Notes: a model not told the origin generated them from the sequence alone. DNA of 7,716 nt from JAZTYK01 sp045636925 (GCA_045636925.1 JAZTYK010000027.1:1-7716), one strand, 5' to 3'; shown: positions 1 to 6,156, counted from the first letter of the stretch. A program made the numbers and translations.

Positions 1-351
1 ACCTCTTCCGCTGTGCGCCTCATCCACATCCCCTCCGGCGTGGTCGTGTCCTGCCAGACGGAACGAAGCCAGCACCAGAACCGCGAATACGCCATGCGTA
101 TGCTCCGCGCGCGTCTGGCCGAGATCAAGGAACAGCAGCACCTGGAGAAGGTTTCCGACATCAAGGCCGTGCAGATGAAAATCGAATGGGGCAGCCAGAT
201 CCGTTCCTATGTTTTCATGCCATATACCCTTGCAAAGGATCACCGCACCGGCTTTGAAAACGGCAACATCAGCGCCGTGATGGACGGTGACCTGGACGGC
301 TTTATCAACGCCTATCTGAAGTGCAACGCCACCGGCAACTGGGCAAAGTAA
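1..351 (+). CDS. prfB: Peptide chain release factor 2, C-terminal part (5' truncated by window edge)
   Basis: Release factor 2 recognises UGA and UAA stop codons and triggers peptide release in the ribosome. Only the last 116 residues are in the window, read in the frame starting at base 1 and ending at TAA 349-351. The visible part begins just after where the catalytic GGQ loop would lie (T-S-S-A-V-R-L-I-H-I-P-S-G). It contains the family blocks RSQHQNR, WGSQIRSYVF and KDHRTG, and ends with the conserved helix around DGDLDGFINAYL. The WGSQIRSYV block followed by DHRTG separates RF2 from RF1. The SPF/anticodon-like domain and the usual programmed frameshift site of prfB lie upstream and cannot be checked. 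The GTG at 13 is an internal valine codon, not a start. Confidence 0.96.
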   Translation, partial: TSSAVRLIHIPSGVVVSCQTERSQHQNREYAMRMLRARLAEIKEQQHLEKVSDIKAVQMKIEWGSQIRSYVFMPYTLAKDHRTGFENGNISAVMDGDLDGFINAYLKCNATGNWAK

Positions 352-353
352 GC

Positions 354-399
354 GCTGATTTTCCCGTGGTAATCATCCGGAAAAAGCAAGAGGTTTTTT
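354..399 (+). terminator. Weak candidate terminator after prfB
   Basis: Just after the prfB stop, GCT-GA-TTTTCC (354-364) can pair with GGAAAAAGC (379-387). This gives a 6-bp stem plus 3 bp beyond a 2-nt bulge, with a 14-nt loop. A run of six T follows at 394-399, six bases after the stem. The stem is AT-rich and the T-run is displaced, so termination may be partial. The next gene could then be partly cotranscribed with prfB. Confidence 0.3.
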
Positions 400-445
400 C
401 AAAAAACTTGAGAAAAAATCGGAATATGTGAAAACAAAACGTATA

Positions 446-476
446 GTTTTCCAAAGTTTCCACAGAGTTTTCCACA
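446..476 (+). repeat. Three phased GTTTTCCA-type repeats upstream of the DUF975 gene
   Basis: GTTTTCCAAA (446-455), GTTTCCACA (456-464) and GTTTTCCACA (467-476) follow each other with start-to-start steps of 10 and 11 nt, so they lie on one face of the helix. The last copy contains TTTTCCACA, which fits the relaxed DnaA-box pattern TTWTNCACA. A TATAGT that could act as a -10 box sits just before them (442-447), but no convincing -35 box precedes it. The repeats would then be in the leader or just downstream of the transcription start. A role as a protein-binding cluster is inference. Confidence 0.4.
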
Positions 477-494
477 TAAGAAAGGACAAATAGA

Positions 495-1238
495 ATGGTT
501 TCTACCAGAAAAGAATTAAAGCAACGGGCAAAGGCGTCTATGCAGGACACCCGTCCTTCGTATTTGATTATTGGTATTATCATGATGGTCGCCGTCAATG
601 CCGAAAGCTGGCTCACCGCCATTTTGGGTGAAGGCGTCAATCTGGAGTTCACCTCTTATGAAGAACTGGTGGAGCAGATGGAAGCCGCGGCCGCCAACCT
701 TTCGCTGCCGCTGCAGCTTGCATTTTTGGCACTGACCGTCTTTGTCGGTGTGCTGTCTTTTGGCTTTATGCGGTATTGTCTGCGCCTGTCCCGTGGCGAA
801 AAGGAAGTGCCTGTGGACGAGCTGATCAGCGGCTTTCAGATTTTCTGGAAGGTCGTTGCCCTGAATCTGCTGACCGGTCTGTTCATCATTCTGTGGAGCA
901 TGCTGCTTGTGATCCCCGGCATCGTGGCCGCCTACCGCTACCGCATGGCGCAGCTGCTGCTGATGGACCATCCCGACTGGTCCGCCATGGAATGCATCCG
1001 GGAAAGCAAGCGGCTGATGCAGGGAAACAAGGCAAATCTTTTTGTGCTGGATTTTAGCTTTTTTGGCTGGCATCTTTTGTCCTCGCTGGTGGTCATGTTT
1101 ACCTTTATCCCCGTAATGGATATTTGGCTGACCCCCTACATGCAGGTGACCGAGTGCCACTTTTACAACGAGCTGGTCGGCTGGAACGGTCAGTGCATTG
1201 CCGGCGAAGAAACTGCCAATCCCTGGTGGGAAAATTGA
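495..1238 (+). CDS. DUF975 family integral membrane protein
   Basis: A 247-residue membrane protein of the DUF975 family, common in Firmicutes and of unknown biochemical role. It opens with the typical RKELKQRAK amphipathic segment (residues 5-13). Hydrophobic segments lie at about 22-36, 72-93, 117-140 and 183-207. The family core is present: the PGI...YRYRMA stretch (141-152), the SAMECIRESKRLMQGNK motif (163-179), then a late hydrophobic region and WLTPYMQVTECHFYNEL (211-227). Between the first two membrane segments is a short acidic, probably external loop (about 45-70). The start at 495 is set by AAAGGA (481-486) eight bases upstream. It lies 143 bases after prfB in the same direction and is followed by a strong terminator, so it is the last gene of its unit. 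The family is recognised with good confidence; no specific function can be given. Confidence 0.9.
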   Translation: MVSTRKELKQRAKASMQDTRPSYLIIGIIMMVAVNAESWLTAILGEGVNLEFTSYEELVEQMEAAAANLSLPLQLAFLALTVFVGVLSFGFMRYCLRLSRGEKEVPVDELISGFQIFWKVVALNLLTGLFIILWSMLLVIPGIVAAYRYRMAQLLLMDHPDWSAMECIRESKRLMQGNKANLFVLDFSFFGWHLLSSLVVMFTFIPVMDIWLTPYMQVTECHFYNELVGWNGQCIAGEETANPWWEN

Positions 1239-1270
1239 TTCAAACCGAATCGTTTTGATACACAATCAAA

Positions 1271-1303
1271 CAGCGCCCCTGTGGAAAACACAGGGGCGTT
1301 GTT
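1271..1303 (+). terminator. Intrinsic terminator after the DUF975 gene
   Basis: CGCCCCTGTG (1274-1283) and CACAGGGGCG (1289-1298) form a perfect 10-bp GC-rich stem with a GAAAA loop. The helix can extend outward by a G-U, A-T and C-G pair (1271-1273 with 1299-1301). The tail is TTGTTATAT, not a clean T-run, but the stem is very stable. It begins 32 bases after the DUF975 stop codon. Confidence 0.75.
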
Positions 1304-1304
1304 A

Positions 1305-1368
1305 TATCAAGATGTATCCCGGGGCTGACATGGCGCCGGGACACGGGACAGTCCCGATTTTCTTGATA
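1305..1368. repeat. Inverted-repeat element between convergent genes
   Basis: TATCAAGA (1305-1312) and TCTTGATA (1361-1368) are perfect 8-nt inverted repeats enclosing a 48-nt GC-rich core. The core holds CCCGG (1318-1322) facing CCGGG (1336-1340), a tandem 7-mer CGGGACA-CGGGACA (1337-1350), and GTCCCG (1351-1356), which can pair with the first CGGGAC. It lies between the two terminators of the convergent genes. It may be a small palindromic interspersed element or simply extra terminator structure; no other copy is in the window. Confidence 0.4.
1337..1362 (+). terminator. Possible backup terminator inside the inverted-repeat element
   Basis: CGGGAC (1337-1342) pairs with GTCCCG (1351-1356) over an 8-nt loop and is followed directly by ATTTTCT. 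On the plus strand this would act as a second terminator behind the strong hairpin at 1271-1303. The stem is only six pairs, so confidence is modest. Confidence 0.35.
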
Positions 1369-1371
1369 CAA

Positions 1372-1409
1372 AATGCCTCTGTCCGGTCAAAGGGCCGAAC
1401 AGAGGCATT
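1372..1409 (-). terminator. Intrinsic terminator for the C39-like lipoprotein gene (possibly bidirectional)
   Basis: AATGCCTCTGT (1372-1382) and ACAGAGGCATT (1399-1409) form a perfect 11-bp stem. The 16-nt apical region can add a short CGG/CCG stem (1384-1386 with 1395-1397). Read on the minus strand, the hairpin starts about 40 bases after the lipoprotein stop and ends in TTTTGTATC. Read on the plus strand it ends in TTGTTGTTATTT, so it may also stop transcription from the other side. Confidence 0.8.
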
Positions 1410-1450
1410 GTTGTTATTTCAGATGCGGTTTTTCAGCGGCTGCGCTGCCA

Positions 1451-3076
1451 TCAAGCCTTGGTGGCTTCCAGCTGAGCGGTATACATGTGACCGTTGCTGG
1501 AAATGAAGTAGAAGGTGATGGTGCGGGTCTCGCCGGACTGCTTGATTTCAGCATCGGACAGCAGCTTGTCCAGATCCAGCGCAATGGTCTTGCTGAAGCA
1601 GGACAGATCAAACCAAGTGTCGTTGGCGGTTACCTGCAGGGGATTGTCGTACTTGATGGAGTACTTGCGATCCAGCAGGTCGGTGGCCACGTTGGTCTTG
1701 ACACCTTCCACGGTATAGCCAATGACGCCACAGCCGAACTTGCCCTTCTTGTCAGAGCAGAAGCCGGTAAGATCCACCTGCTGGCCGCCGGACATCAGGG
1801 CGTAAGTGCCGTCAGCCTGCTTTTCCAGGGTCGCGTCATGACGGTCCATACCTACGATTCCAGAGACCTCTTTCTTGGCGCTGACAAGGTAGCAGACAGG
1901 GTTGGCCCATGCCTTCTCCAGCTGGCTCCACTTATAACGGTGGAAGGAGTTGGCGTCGCTGGGAGAGAAACTGTCGCCGCTGATGAAGTACAGATAGTCC
2001 ATATCACCTTCATGACCGGCCTCGTATTCGTAGCCGATGATGCTGATCAGATGGCCGGCAGTAGAACTGTAGGCACCTTCCAGATAAGGATAGCTGTCAC
2101 CGGTCTTGTTGGAATACTTGACAGACATACCAACGGTGTTGCCCTTGGCCAGCTCCTGCATCACAATGTTCACATCGCCGTACTGGGCGTAGGCCTCATA
2201 GCCGTACAGACCGGCCACAGAGGTCACATAGCTCCAGCTGCCGAAGGCCACGCCGCCCTTAAAGTCCAAGGTGATCATAGCCAGCTCTTCGGGCAGCAGA
2301 TCCTCGCCGCGGGCATTCAGCATCATAGACATGGTGGTGGGGTTGCACATGCTGCCGCCGATGTCGGGGTCGCGGATGGACTGTGCATAAGCGGGAGCCT
2401 TCAGATGTACCTTGTTGGGCAGCGCGCCGTCATAGGGAGTCTCTGCATAGGTGGGGGTGATTTCACGGCCCTTGTTGCTGTTTCTGGTGGTGCCGGAAAT
2501 CTGGCGCAGCACGGGGCTGGTGCCGTTGTCGCCCTTCTTCAGAATGGCCTTGAACTGGACCTTGGTGGCACCATGGACGCCGCGGACAGAGAAGGTATCC
2601 TGGTTCATATAGGCCCAGCCCTTTTCTCCATGACCTTCGGCGTTGTCGTTGGCATCCACGCAGGCGCGCATCATTTCGGGGCCAAACTCGCCCCAGCTCA
2701 GATAGCTGGTCCAGCCGTCACGTGCTTCGCCGTCCTTATGACTGACGATGTAGGCACGGGCCTGGATCTCTACGCTGGAATTGCCCTCGATGGCAGCGTT
2801 CCAGGAGGCTACCAGGTACTCGAAGTCGATAACTTCGTATTCAGCAGAGGTAAAAGTGCCTTCGGTGGCACCGTCTGCCAGCTTAATGGCGCCGTTACCG
2901 ACGGTCTCATCTACCACGACATTTTCCAGGGTACCATTGTTAAAGTCTTCGGCAGTGGTGAGCTTCCACAGATTGCCTTCCAGCTTCAGAGCCTTCTCGC
3001 CGCTTTCGCCGCCGCCGCAGGCGCACAGCATCACAGCCAGCAAAAGCGCTGCAATGGAAAGAGTAAGCTTCTTCAT
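1451..3076 (-). CDS. Lipoprotein with C39-like cysteine peptidase domain
   Basis: A 541-residue secreted, lipid-anchored protein. Residues 1-20 form a lipoprotein signal peptide with lipobox LCAC (lipidated Cys20). Residues about 35-200 look like a beta-rich N-terminal domain (VEIQARAYI, WTSYLSWGEFG, KVQFKAILKK, SPVLRQIS). Residues about 220-400 match the C39-like papain-fold peptidase pattern: AQSIRDPDIGGSMCNPTTMSMML gives the candidate catalytic Cys244 with Gln232 upstream, AGHLISIIGYE gives His342, and ISGDSFS gives Asp368. After residue 400 comes a further domain of about 140 residues that I do not recognise, with Cys440, Cys449 and Cys493. The predicted role is cleavage of a peptide or amide bond outside the membrane; the substrate is unknown. 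The start is fixed by AGGAG (3086-3090) nine bases upstream. It lies downstream of the ABC transporter gene on the same strand but has its own promoter. Confidence 0.85.
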   Translation of the reverse strand: MKKLTLSIAALLLAVMLCACGGGESGEKALKLEGNLWKLTTAEDFNNGTLENVVVDETVGNGAIKLADGATEGTFTSAEYEVIDFEYLVASWNAAIEGNSSVEIQARAYIVSHKDGEARDGWTSYLSWGEFGPEMMRACVDANDNAEGHGEKGWAYMNQDTFSVRGVHGATKVQFKAILKKGDNGTSPVLRQISGTTRNSNKGREITPTYAETPYDGALPNKVHLKAPAYAQSIRDPDIGGSMCNPTTMSMMLNARGEDLLPEELAMITLDFKGGVAFGSWSYVTSVAGLYGYEAYAQYGDVNIVMQELAKGNTVGMSVKYSNKTGDSYPYLEGAYSSTAGHLISIIGYEYEAGHEGDMDYLYFISGDSFSPSDANSFHRYKWSQLEKAWANPVCYLVSAKKEVSGIVGMDRHDATLEKQADGTYALMSGGQQVDLTGFCSDKKGKFGCGVIGYTVEGVKTNVATDLLDRKYSIKYDNPLQVTANDTWFDLSCFSKTIALDLDKLLSDAEIKQSGETRTITFYFISSNGHMYTAQLEATKA

Positions 3077-3095
3077 GAGATGGTTCTCCTCTCAA

Positions 3096-3129
3096 AGTAA
3101 ATAGTATAAAGAATTTTACTACAATAGTA
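3096..3129. promoter_or_regulatory. Operator-like dyads at the C39 lipoprotein promoter
   Basis: AGTAAA (3096-3101) and TTTACT (3115-3120) are inverted arms 13 nt apart, centred close to the predicted transcription start and covering the -10 box. A second, overlapping dyad is TACTA-CAA-TAGTA (3117-3129), between the -10 and -35 boxes. The first dyad recurs at the ABC transporter promoter (5963-5988). A regulator binding here would block RNA polymerase; the regulator is unknown. Confidence 0.4.
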
Positions 3130-3141
3130 CTGAAAAAGCAA
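3113..3141 (-). promoter_or_regulatory. Promoter of the C39-like lipoprotein gene
   Basis: On the minus strand, TTGCTT (3141-3136) and TAAAAT (3118-3113) are separated by exactly 17 nt, a good housekeeping-sigma arrangement. The predicted start of transcription near 3106 gives a leader of about 30 nt that contains the AGAGGAG ribosome binding site. Confidence 0.6.
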
Positions 3142-3159
3142 CCCCTTCTACGAAAAAAC

Positions 3160-3177
3160 GACCGCAGAAGCCCGGTC
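3160..3177 (-). terminator. Possible second terminator of the ABC transporter unit
   Basis: On the minus strand, GACCG and CGGTC (3177-3173 and 3164-3160) form a 5-bp stem over an 8-nt loop, followed by GTTTTTTC. It lies after the strong terminator of the ABC gene and just upstream of the lipoprotein promoter, so it could stop readthrough into the next unit. The stem is short. Confidence 0.3.
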
Positions 3178-3212
3178 TTTGCCATGTTTGCACCCTTGGA
3201 AAAAGCAAAAAG

Positions 3213-3248
3213 AAAAACACCGCTGCCCGATAAAACAGCGGTGTTTTT
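3213..3248 (-). terminator. Strong intrinsic terminator after the ABC transporter gene
   Basis: AAAAACACCGCTG (3213-3225) and CAGCGGTGTTTTT (3236-3248) form a perfect 13-bp stem with a 10-nt loop. On the minus strand the GC-rich part, CAGCGGTG/CACCGCTG, runs straight into TTTTTCTTTTTG. It begins about 44 bases after the ABC transporter stop. The plus strand also has a T-run, but no plus-strand gene needs it here. Confidence 0.85.
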
Positions 3249-3291
3249 GTATATAAAAAGTATAATTTTATCTATCCGGATTGCGATTAAA

Positions 3292-5925
3292 TTATTCGCT
3301 GCGCAGTGCCAAAACGGGGTCTTTTTTGGCAGCCATCCGGGAGGGCAGCAGACCGGCCACCAGGGTCAGCACCATGCTGATGCATACCAGGATCACACCA
3401 CTGACGGGAGGAAGAACGGCAATGTTGCTGACGTCGGACAGATGCTCGATGATGGCATTCACCGGGATGCACAGCAGCAGGGTCAGCAGAATGCCCGTGA
3501 TGCCGGCGGCAAAGCCCACGATCAGCGTCTCGGCATTGAAGATGCTGGAAATATTCTTCTTGCTGGCGCCGATGGCACGCAGGATGCCGATCTCCTTGGT
3601 GCGCTCCAGCACCGAGATATAGGTGATGATGCCGATCATGATGGAGGATACCACCAGCGAAATGGACACAAAGCCCACCAGCACATAGCTGATGATATCA
3701 ATGATGCTGGTAACAGAGCTCATCATCAGACCCACAAGGTCGGTGTACTGGATCACCAGTTCTTCCTTACCTTCCTGGGTCACACGGTCATTATAGGCCT
3801 GGATGGCGGCCTCAATGCGATCCTTGGCGGCAAAGTCCTGACAGTACAGATGGATGGCGCTGGGCTGCTCCAGATCGCAGACACCCAGCTTTCGCAGGTT
3901 TCCTTCATATGTACTGTTTTTGTCGGCCCCCTGGGTCATCTGCTTGCGGAACATCTCCAGGATCTGTTCCTCAGTCATTTGGGCGGTCATGGCGGCAAAG
4001 CCGGCCTGCTCCTGGGGAGACAGGGTGGCGATATAGGCACGCACATCATCCATGGTGAGGCTCTGCTCGTAACCGGACAGGTCAAAGGGCTTGCCGGTGA
4101 AGATATCGGTGTCGGGAGAGGACTTTTGTGCCAGAGCAGCGGCCTTCTGGGCGGTCTGCTCAATGACATAGCGGGTCAGGTCAGAGGTATAGGCCACGGT
4201 GCCGGAGATGGAATAAGCCACGGCATCGGGGTTGGGACGCAGGATGCCCACCACCTTCAGCTGCTGGGCATTGTCCACAAGGTTCTTCATATAGGCCTCG
4301 TCCTCACGCATATCCTCCCAGCACTTGGTGGTAACATTGTACTGATAGTAATCGGCGGCAAAGACCAGGTTAAAGGTGGTGTTTAAGATCTCGTCATAGG
4401 TGTAGGAAAGCTGGGGATTTTCCACAGGCTGACCCATCAGCAGCTTACGCATATTCTCCTGAAACTGCTCCCGATCCAACAGACCCATGGAATACAGTGT
4501 CAGGTCAGAGATCTCGTTGTTCTGGCTGACGACCACCACAACTTCGTTCCAGGCACCGGCAGCGGGCCAGCGTCCGGCGAGGACGTCGTACTGGCTCTCC
4601 AGCAGGGGGCGGTTGTTCATCAGCTCGCAATAGGTGTCCAGACCGCCGGACATCATACTGCCGGAGCCGGAATCCTCGCCGCCGCCCATTCCCATCATCT
4701 GCATCAGGCTGTCGTCGGGATTCAGCTGTACCGGTCCCTTGCTGGTATCACTGCTGTAGAGCTGCAGGTCCAGATCATAGGCAAACTTCAGGGCGGAGAT
4801 GTCATTCTGCAGGCCGTTGCTGGGGTCTTCCAAAAAGGTCTTAAAGGCTCCCAGGTCATTGCTCTTGATCTCGCTGGTCAGGGTGTTCAGCATATCGATC
4901 ATGATATTGCTGCTGTAAATTTGATCTCTGTCGTGATCCATGCTCTCCAGGCGGTTTTCCATCATAGACAGCATCATAGAGGTCATATCCACCGTTTCCT
5001 TGTTAAAGGTCAGGGGATAAGAGGACAACGTGTCCTCCTGGACCTTGACGATATAGCCGTTGATGCCGCTGGACAGAGACAAAATCAGCGCGATGCCCAC
5101 AATGCCGATGCTGCCGGCAAAGCTGGTCAGCAGGGTACGGGCTTTTTTGGTGCGCAGGTTATTCAGACTCAGGCTCAGGGCGGTGAGGAAGCTCATAGAG
5201 GTGCGGCCCATATTCTTGTGCACCGGCGCCTCTGCAGGGGCTTCGGGGGTAAAGGGATCGCTGTCACTGACGATGCTGCCGTCACGCAGACGGATGGTGC
5301 GGGTGGCATACTGCTCGGCCAGCTCGGGGTTGTGGGTGACCATCACCACCAGACGGTCCTTTGCCACTTCCTTCAGCAGCTCCATCACCTGCTTGCTGGT
5401 CTCGGTGTCCAGCGCGCCGGTGGGCTCGTCGGCCAGCAGAATGTCGGGGTTGTTCACCAGTGCACGGGCGATGGCCACACGCTGCATCTGTCCGCCGGAC
5501 ATCTGGCTGGGCTTTTTGTGGCACTGGTCCCCCAGACCCACAGACTCCAGGGCCTTTCGGGCACGCTCCCGGCGCTCCTTGCGGGAAACGCCCGAGATGG
5601 TCATGGCCAGCTCTACATTGGCCAGCACGCTCTGGTGGGGGATCAGGTTATAGCTTTGAAAGACAAAGCCGATGGTGTGGTTGCGGTAGGAATCCCAGTC
5701 CCGGTCCTTGTATTTCTTGGTAGAAATACCACGGATGATCAAATCACCGCTGTCATAGCGGTCCAGGCCGCCGATGATGTTCAGCAGCGTGGTCTTGCCG
5801 CTGCCGCTGGGGCCCAGAATGGCAACGAACTCGCTGTCGCGAAAGGCCACACTCACCCCGTCCAGGGCGGTCTGGGTCAGGTCGCCGGTGGTATATTGTT
5901 TGCGGATCTCCTCAATTTGAAGCAT
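3292..5925 (-). CDS. ABC transporter, fused ATPase and FtsX/MacB-type permease
   Basis: An 877-residue protein with an N-terminal ATPase (about 1-235): Walker A GPSGSGKTT (38-46), Q-loop Gln90, signature MSGGQMQRVAIARAL (142-156), Walker B ILLADEP with Glu167, and switch His198. A membrane helix follows (about 264-285), then an extracytoplasmic domain of about 450 residues, then three more helices (about 742-770, 797-822, 841-861). The ERTKEIGILRAIGASKK coupling motif (774-790) is typical of FtsX/MacB/LolC permeases. MacB has the same order of parts but a much smaller external domain (about 650 residues in total). Such proteins usually act as mechanotransmitters that move or release lipoproteins, peptides or toxins; the substrate here is unknown. 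The start at 5925 is chosen over one nine codons upstream because AAAGGAG sits 6 nt before it. It is a single-gene unit, ending at a strong terminator. Confidence 0.92.
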   Translation of the reverse strand: MLQIEEIRKQYTTGDLTQTALDGVSVAFRDSEFVAILGPSGSGKTTLLNIIGGLDRYDSGDLIIRGISTKKYKDRDWDSYRNHTIGFVFQSYNLIPHQSVLANVELAMTISGVSRKERRERARKALESVGLGDQCHKKPSQMSGGQMQRVAIARALVNNPDILLADEPTGALDTETSKQVMELLKEVAKDRLVVMVTHNPELAEQYATRTIRLRDGSIVSDSDPFTPEAPAEAPVHKNMGRTSMSFLTALSLSLNNLRTKKARTLLTSFAGSIGIVGIALILSLSSGINGYIVKVQEDTLSSYPLTFNKETVDMTSMMLSMMENRLESMDHDRDQIYSSNIMIDMLNTLTSEIKSNDLGAFKTFLEDPSNGLQNDISALKFAYDLDLQLYSSDTSKGPVQLNPDDSLMQMMGMGGGEDSGSGSMMSGGLDTYCELMNNRPLLESQYDVLAGRWPAAGAWNEVVVVVSQNNEISDLTLYSMGLLDREQFQENMRKLLMGQPVENPQLSYTYDEILNTTFNLVFAADYYQYNVTTKCWEDMREDEAYMKNLVDNAQQLKVVGILRPNPDAVAYSISGTVAYTSDLTRYVIEQTAQKAAALAQKSSPDTDIFTGKPFDLSGYEQSLTMDDVRAYIATLSPQEQAGFAAMTAQMTEEQILEMFRKQMTQGADKNSTYEGNLRKLGVCDLEQPSAIHLYCQDFAAKDRIEAAIQAYNDRVTQEGKEELVIQYTDLVGLMMSSVTSIIDIISYVLVGFVSISLVVSSIMIGIITYISVLERTKEIGILRAIGASKKNISSIFNAETLIVGFAAGITGILLTLLLCIPVNAIIEHLSDVSNIAVLPPVSGVILVCISMVLTLVAGLLPSRMAAKKDPVLALRSE

Positions 5926-5931
5926 AGGATG

Positions 5932-5938
5932 CTCCTTT
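5932..5938 (-). promoter_or_regulatory. Ribosome binding site that decides the ABC transporter start
   Basis: The minus strand reads AGAAAGGAGC, with AGGAG at 5936-5932, six bases before the ATG at 5925-5923 (M-L-Q-I-E-E). The upstream in-frame ATG at 5952 would place this site inside the coding sequence and has no comparable site of its own. Confidence 0.8.
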
Positions 5939-5957
5939 CTGTATGAAAGCATGATTG

Positions 5958-5988
5958 TTTACAGTAAATCGAATATTAAAATTTTACT
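5958..5988. promoter_or_regulatory. Operator-like dyad at the ABC transporter promoter
   Basis: AGTAAA (5963-5968) and TTTACT (5983-5988) are inverted arms 14 nt apart. They match the dyad at 3096-3120 in sequence and in position relative to the -10 box. A third half-site, TTTAC (5958-5962), forms TTTAC-A-GTAAA with the left arm. The blocks AGTAAAT and AATTTTACTA are identical between the two promoters. Confidence 0.45.
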
Positions 5989-6009
5989 ATTGTTACCGAT
6001 AAAATACAA
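5981..6009 (-). promoter_or_regulatory. Promoter of the ABC transporter gene
   Basis: On the minus strand, TTGTAT (6009-6004) and TAAAAT (5986-5981) are 17 nt apart. The -10 box and its surroundings (AGTAAAATT) are the same as at the C39 lipoprotein promoter. The predicted leader is about 50 nt. The -35 box is moderate. Confidence 0.5.
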
Positions 6010-6068
6010 GGGGAAGAAGTGTAAATTTTATTTAACAAACAGCGGAAAAGGCTGCGGAAGGAACCCAA

Positions 6069-6092
6069 GCGCCTTGACGGATATCCCGGCGC
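6069..6092. promoter_or_regulatory. GCGCC/GGCGC dyad around the -35 box of the anti-sigma gene
   Basis: GCGCC (6069-6073) and GGCGC (6088-6092) are perfect inverted arms 14 nt apart. They flank the -35 hexamer TTGACG and run into the spacer. The placement would suit a repressor site, but the arms are short and no regulator is known. Confidence 0.3.
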
Positions 6093-6102
6093 AGGGTATG
6101 AT
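6074..6102 (+). promoter_or_regulatory. Near-consensus promoter of the anti-sigma/lipoprotein operon
   Basis: TTGACG (6074-6079), a 17-nt spacer and TATGAT (6097-6102) form an almost ideal housekeeping-sigma promoter. Transcription would start near 6109, giving a leader of about 48 nt that ends in the AAGGAGGT ribosome binding site. It directly precedes the anti-sigma gene, which leaves no room for a sigma gene in the same transcript upstream. Confidence 0.75.
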
Positions 6103-6156
6103 GGAAAAAAAGGATAAAATCCAAAAGGAAACCCCACCCCTATAAGGAGGTGCCGT

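Noticed and set aside
394..409. GTTTTTTC-AAAAAAC as a terminator or palindromic site
   Set aside because: It is a pure A/T palindrome with almost no loop and is followed by A-rich, not T-rich, sequence, so it is unlikely to fold as a useful hairpin.
446..476. DnaA-box-like repeats as a replication origin
   Set aside because: Only one copy meets the relaxed consensus, there is no adjacent unwinding region beyond general AT-richness, and neither dnaA nor dnaN is nearby.
516..1265. A 249-codon minus-strand open frame opposite the DUF975 gene
   Set aside because: The plus strand encodes a recognised membrane family with a good ribosome binding site; the minus-strand product is His/Gln-rich shadow sequence.
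1373..3100. A 575-codon open frame on the plus strand opposite the C39 lipoprotein gene
   Set aside because: It is a mirror of the real minus-strand gene. It has no ribosome binding site, its predicted protein is low-complexity and matches no fold, and the opposite strand carries a clear signal peptide and peptidase motifs.
3184..4386. A 400-codon plus-strand open frame opposite the ABC transporter, and a similar one at 4921-5946
   Set aside because: Both are His/Gln/Gly-rich antisense shadows of a well-supported ABC gene, a usual effect of codon bias, and have no start signals.
1451..5925. A bacteriocin export system, suggested by a C39 domain beside an ABC protein
   Set aside because: In those exporters the C39 domain is fused to a six-helix ABC permease inside the cell. 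Here it is on a separate surface lipoprotein, the permease is of the FtsX/MacB type, and no small leader-bearing peptide gene was seen in the gaps.
3292..5925. A BceAB-type antimicrobial peptide resistance transporter
   Set aside because: BceB has ten membrane helices and a separate ATPase. This protein is fused and shows only four helices, and no two-component system is adjacent.
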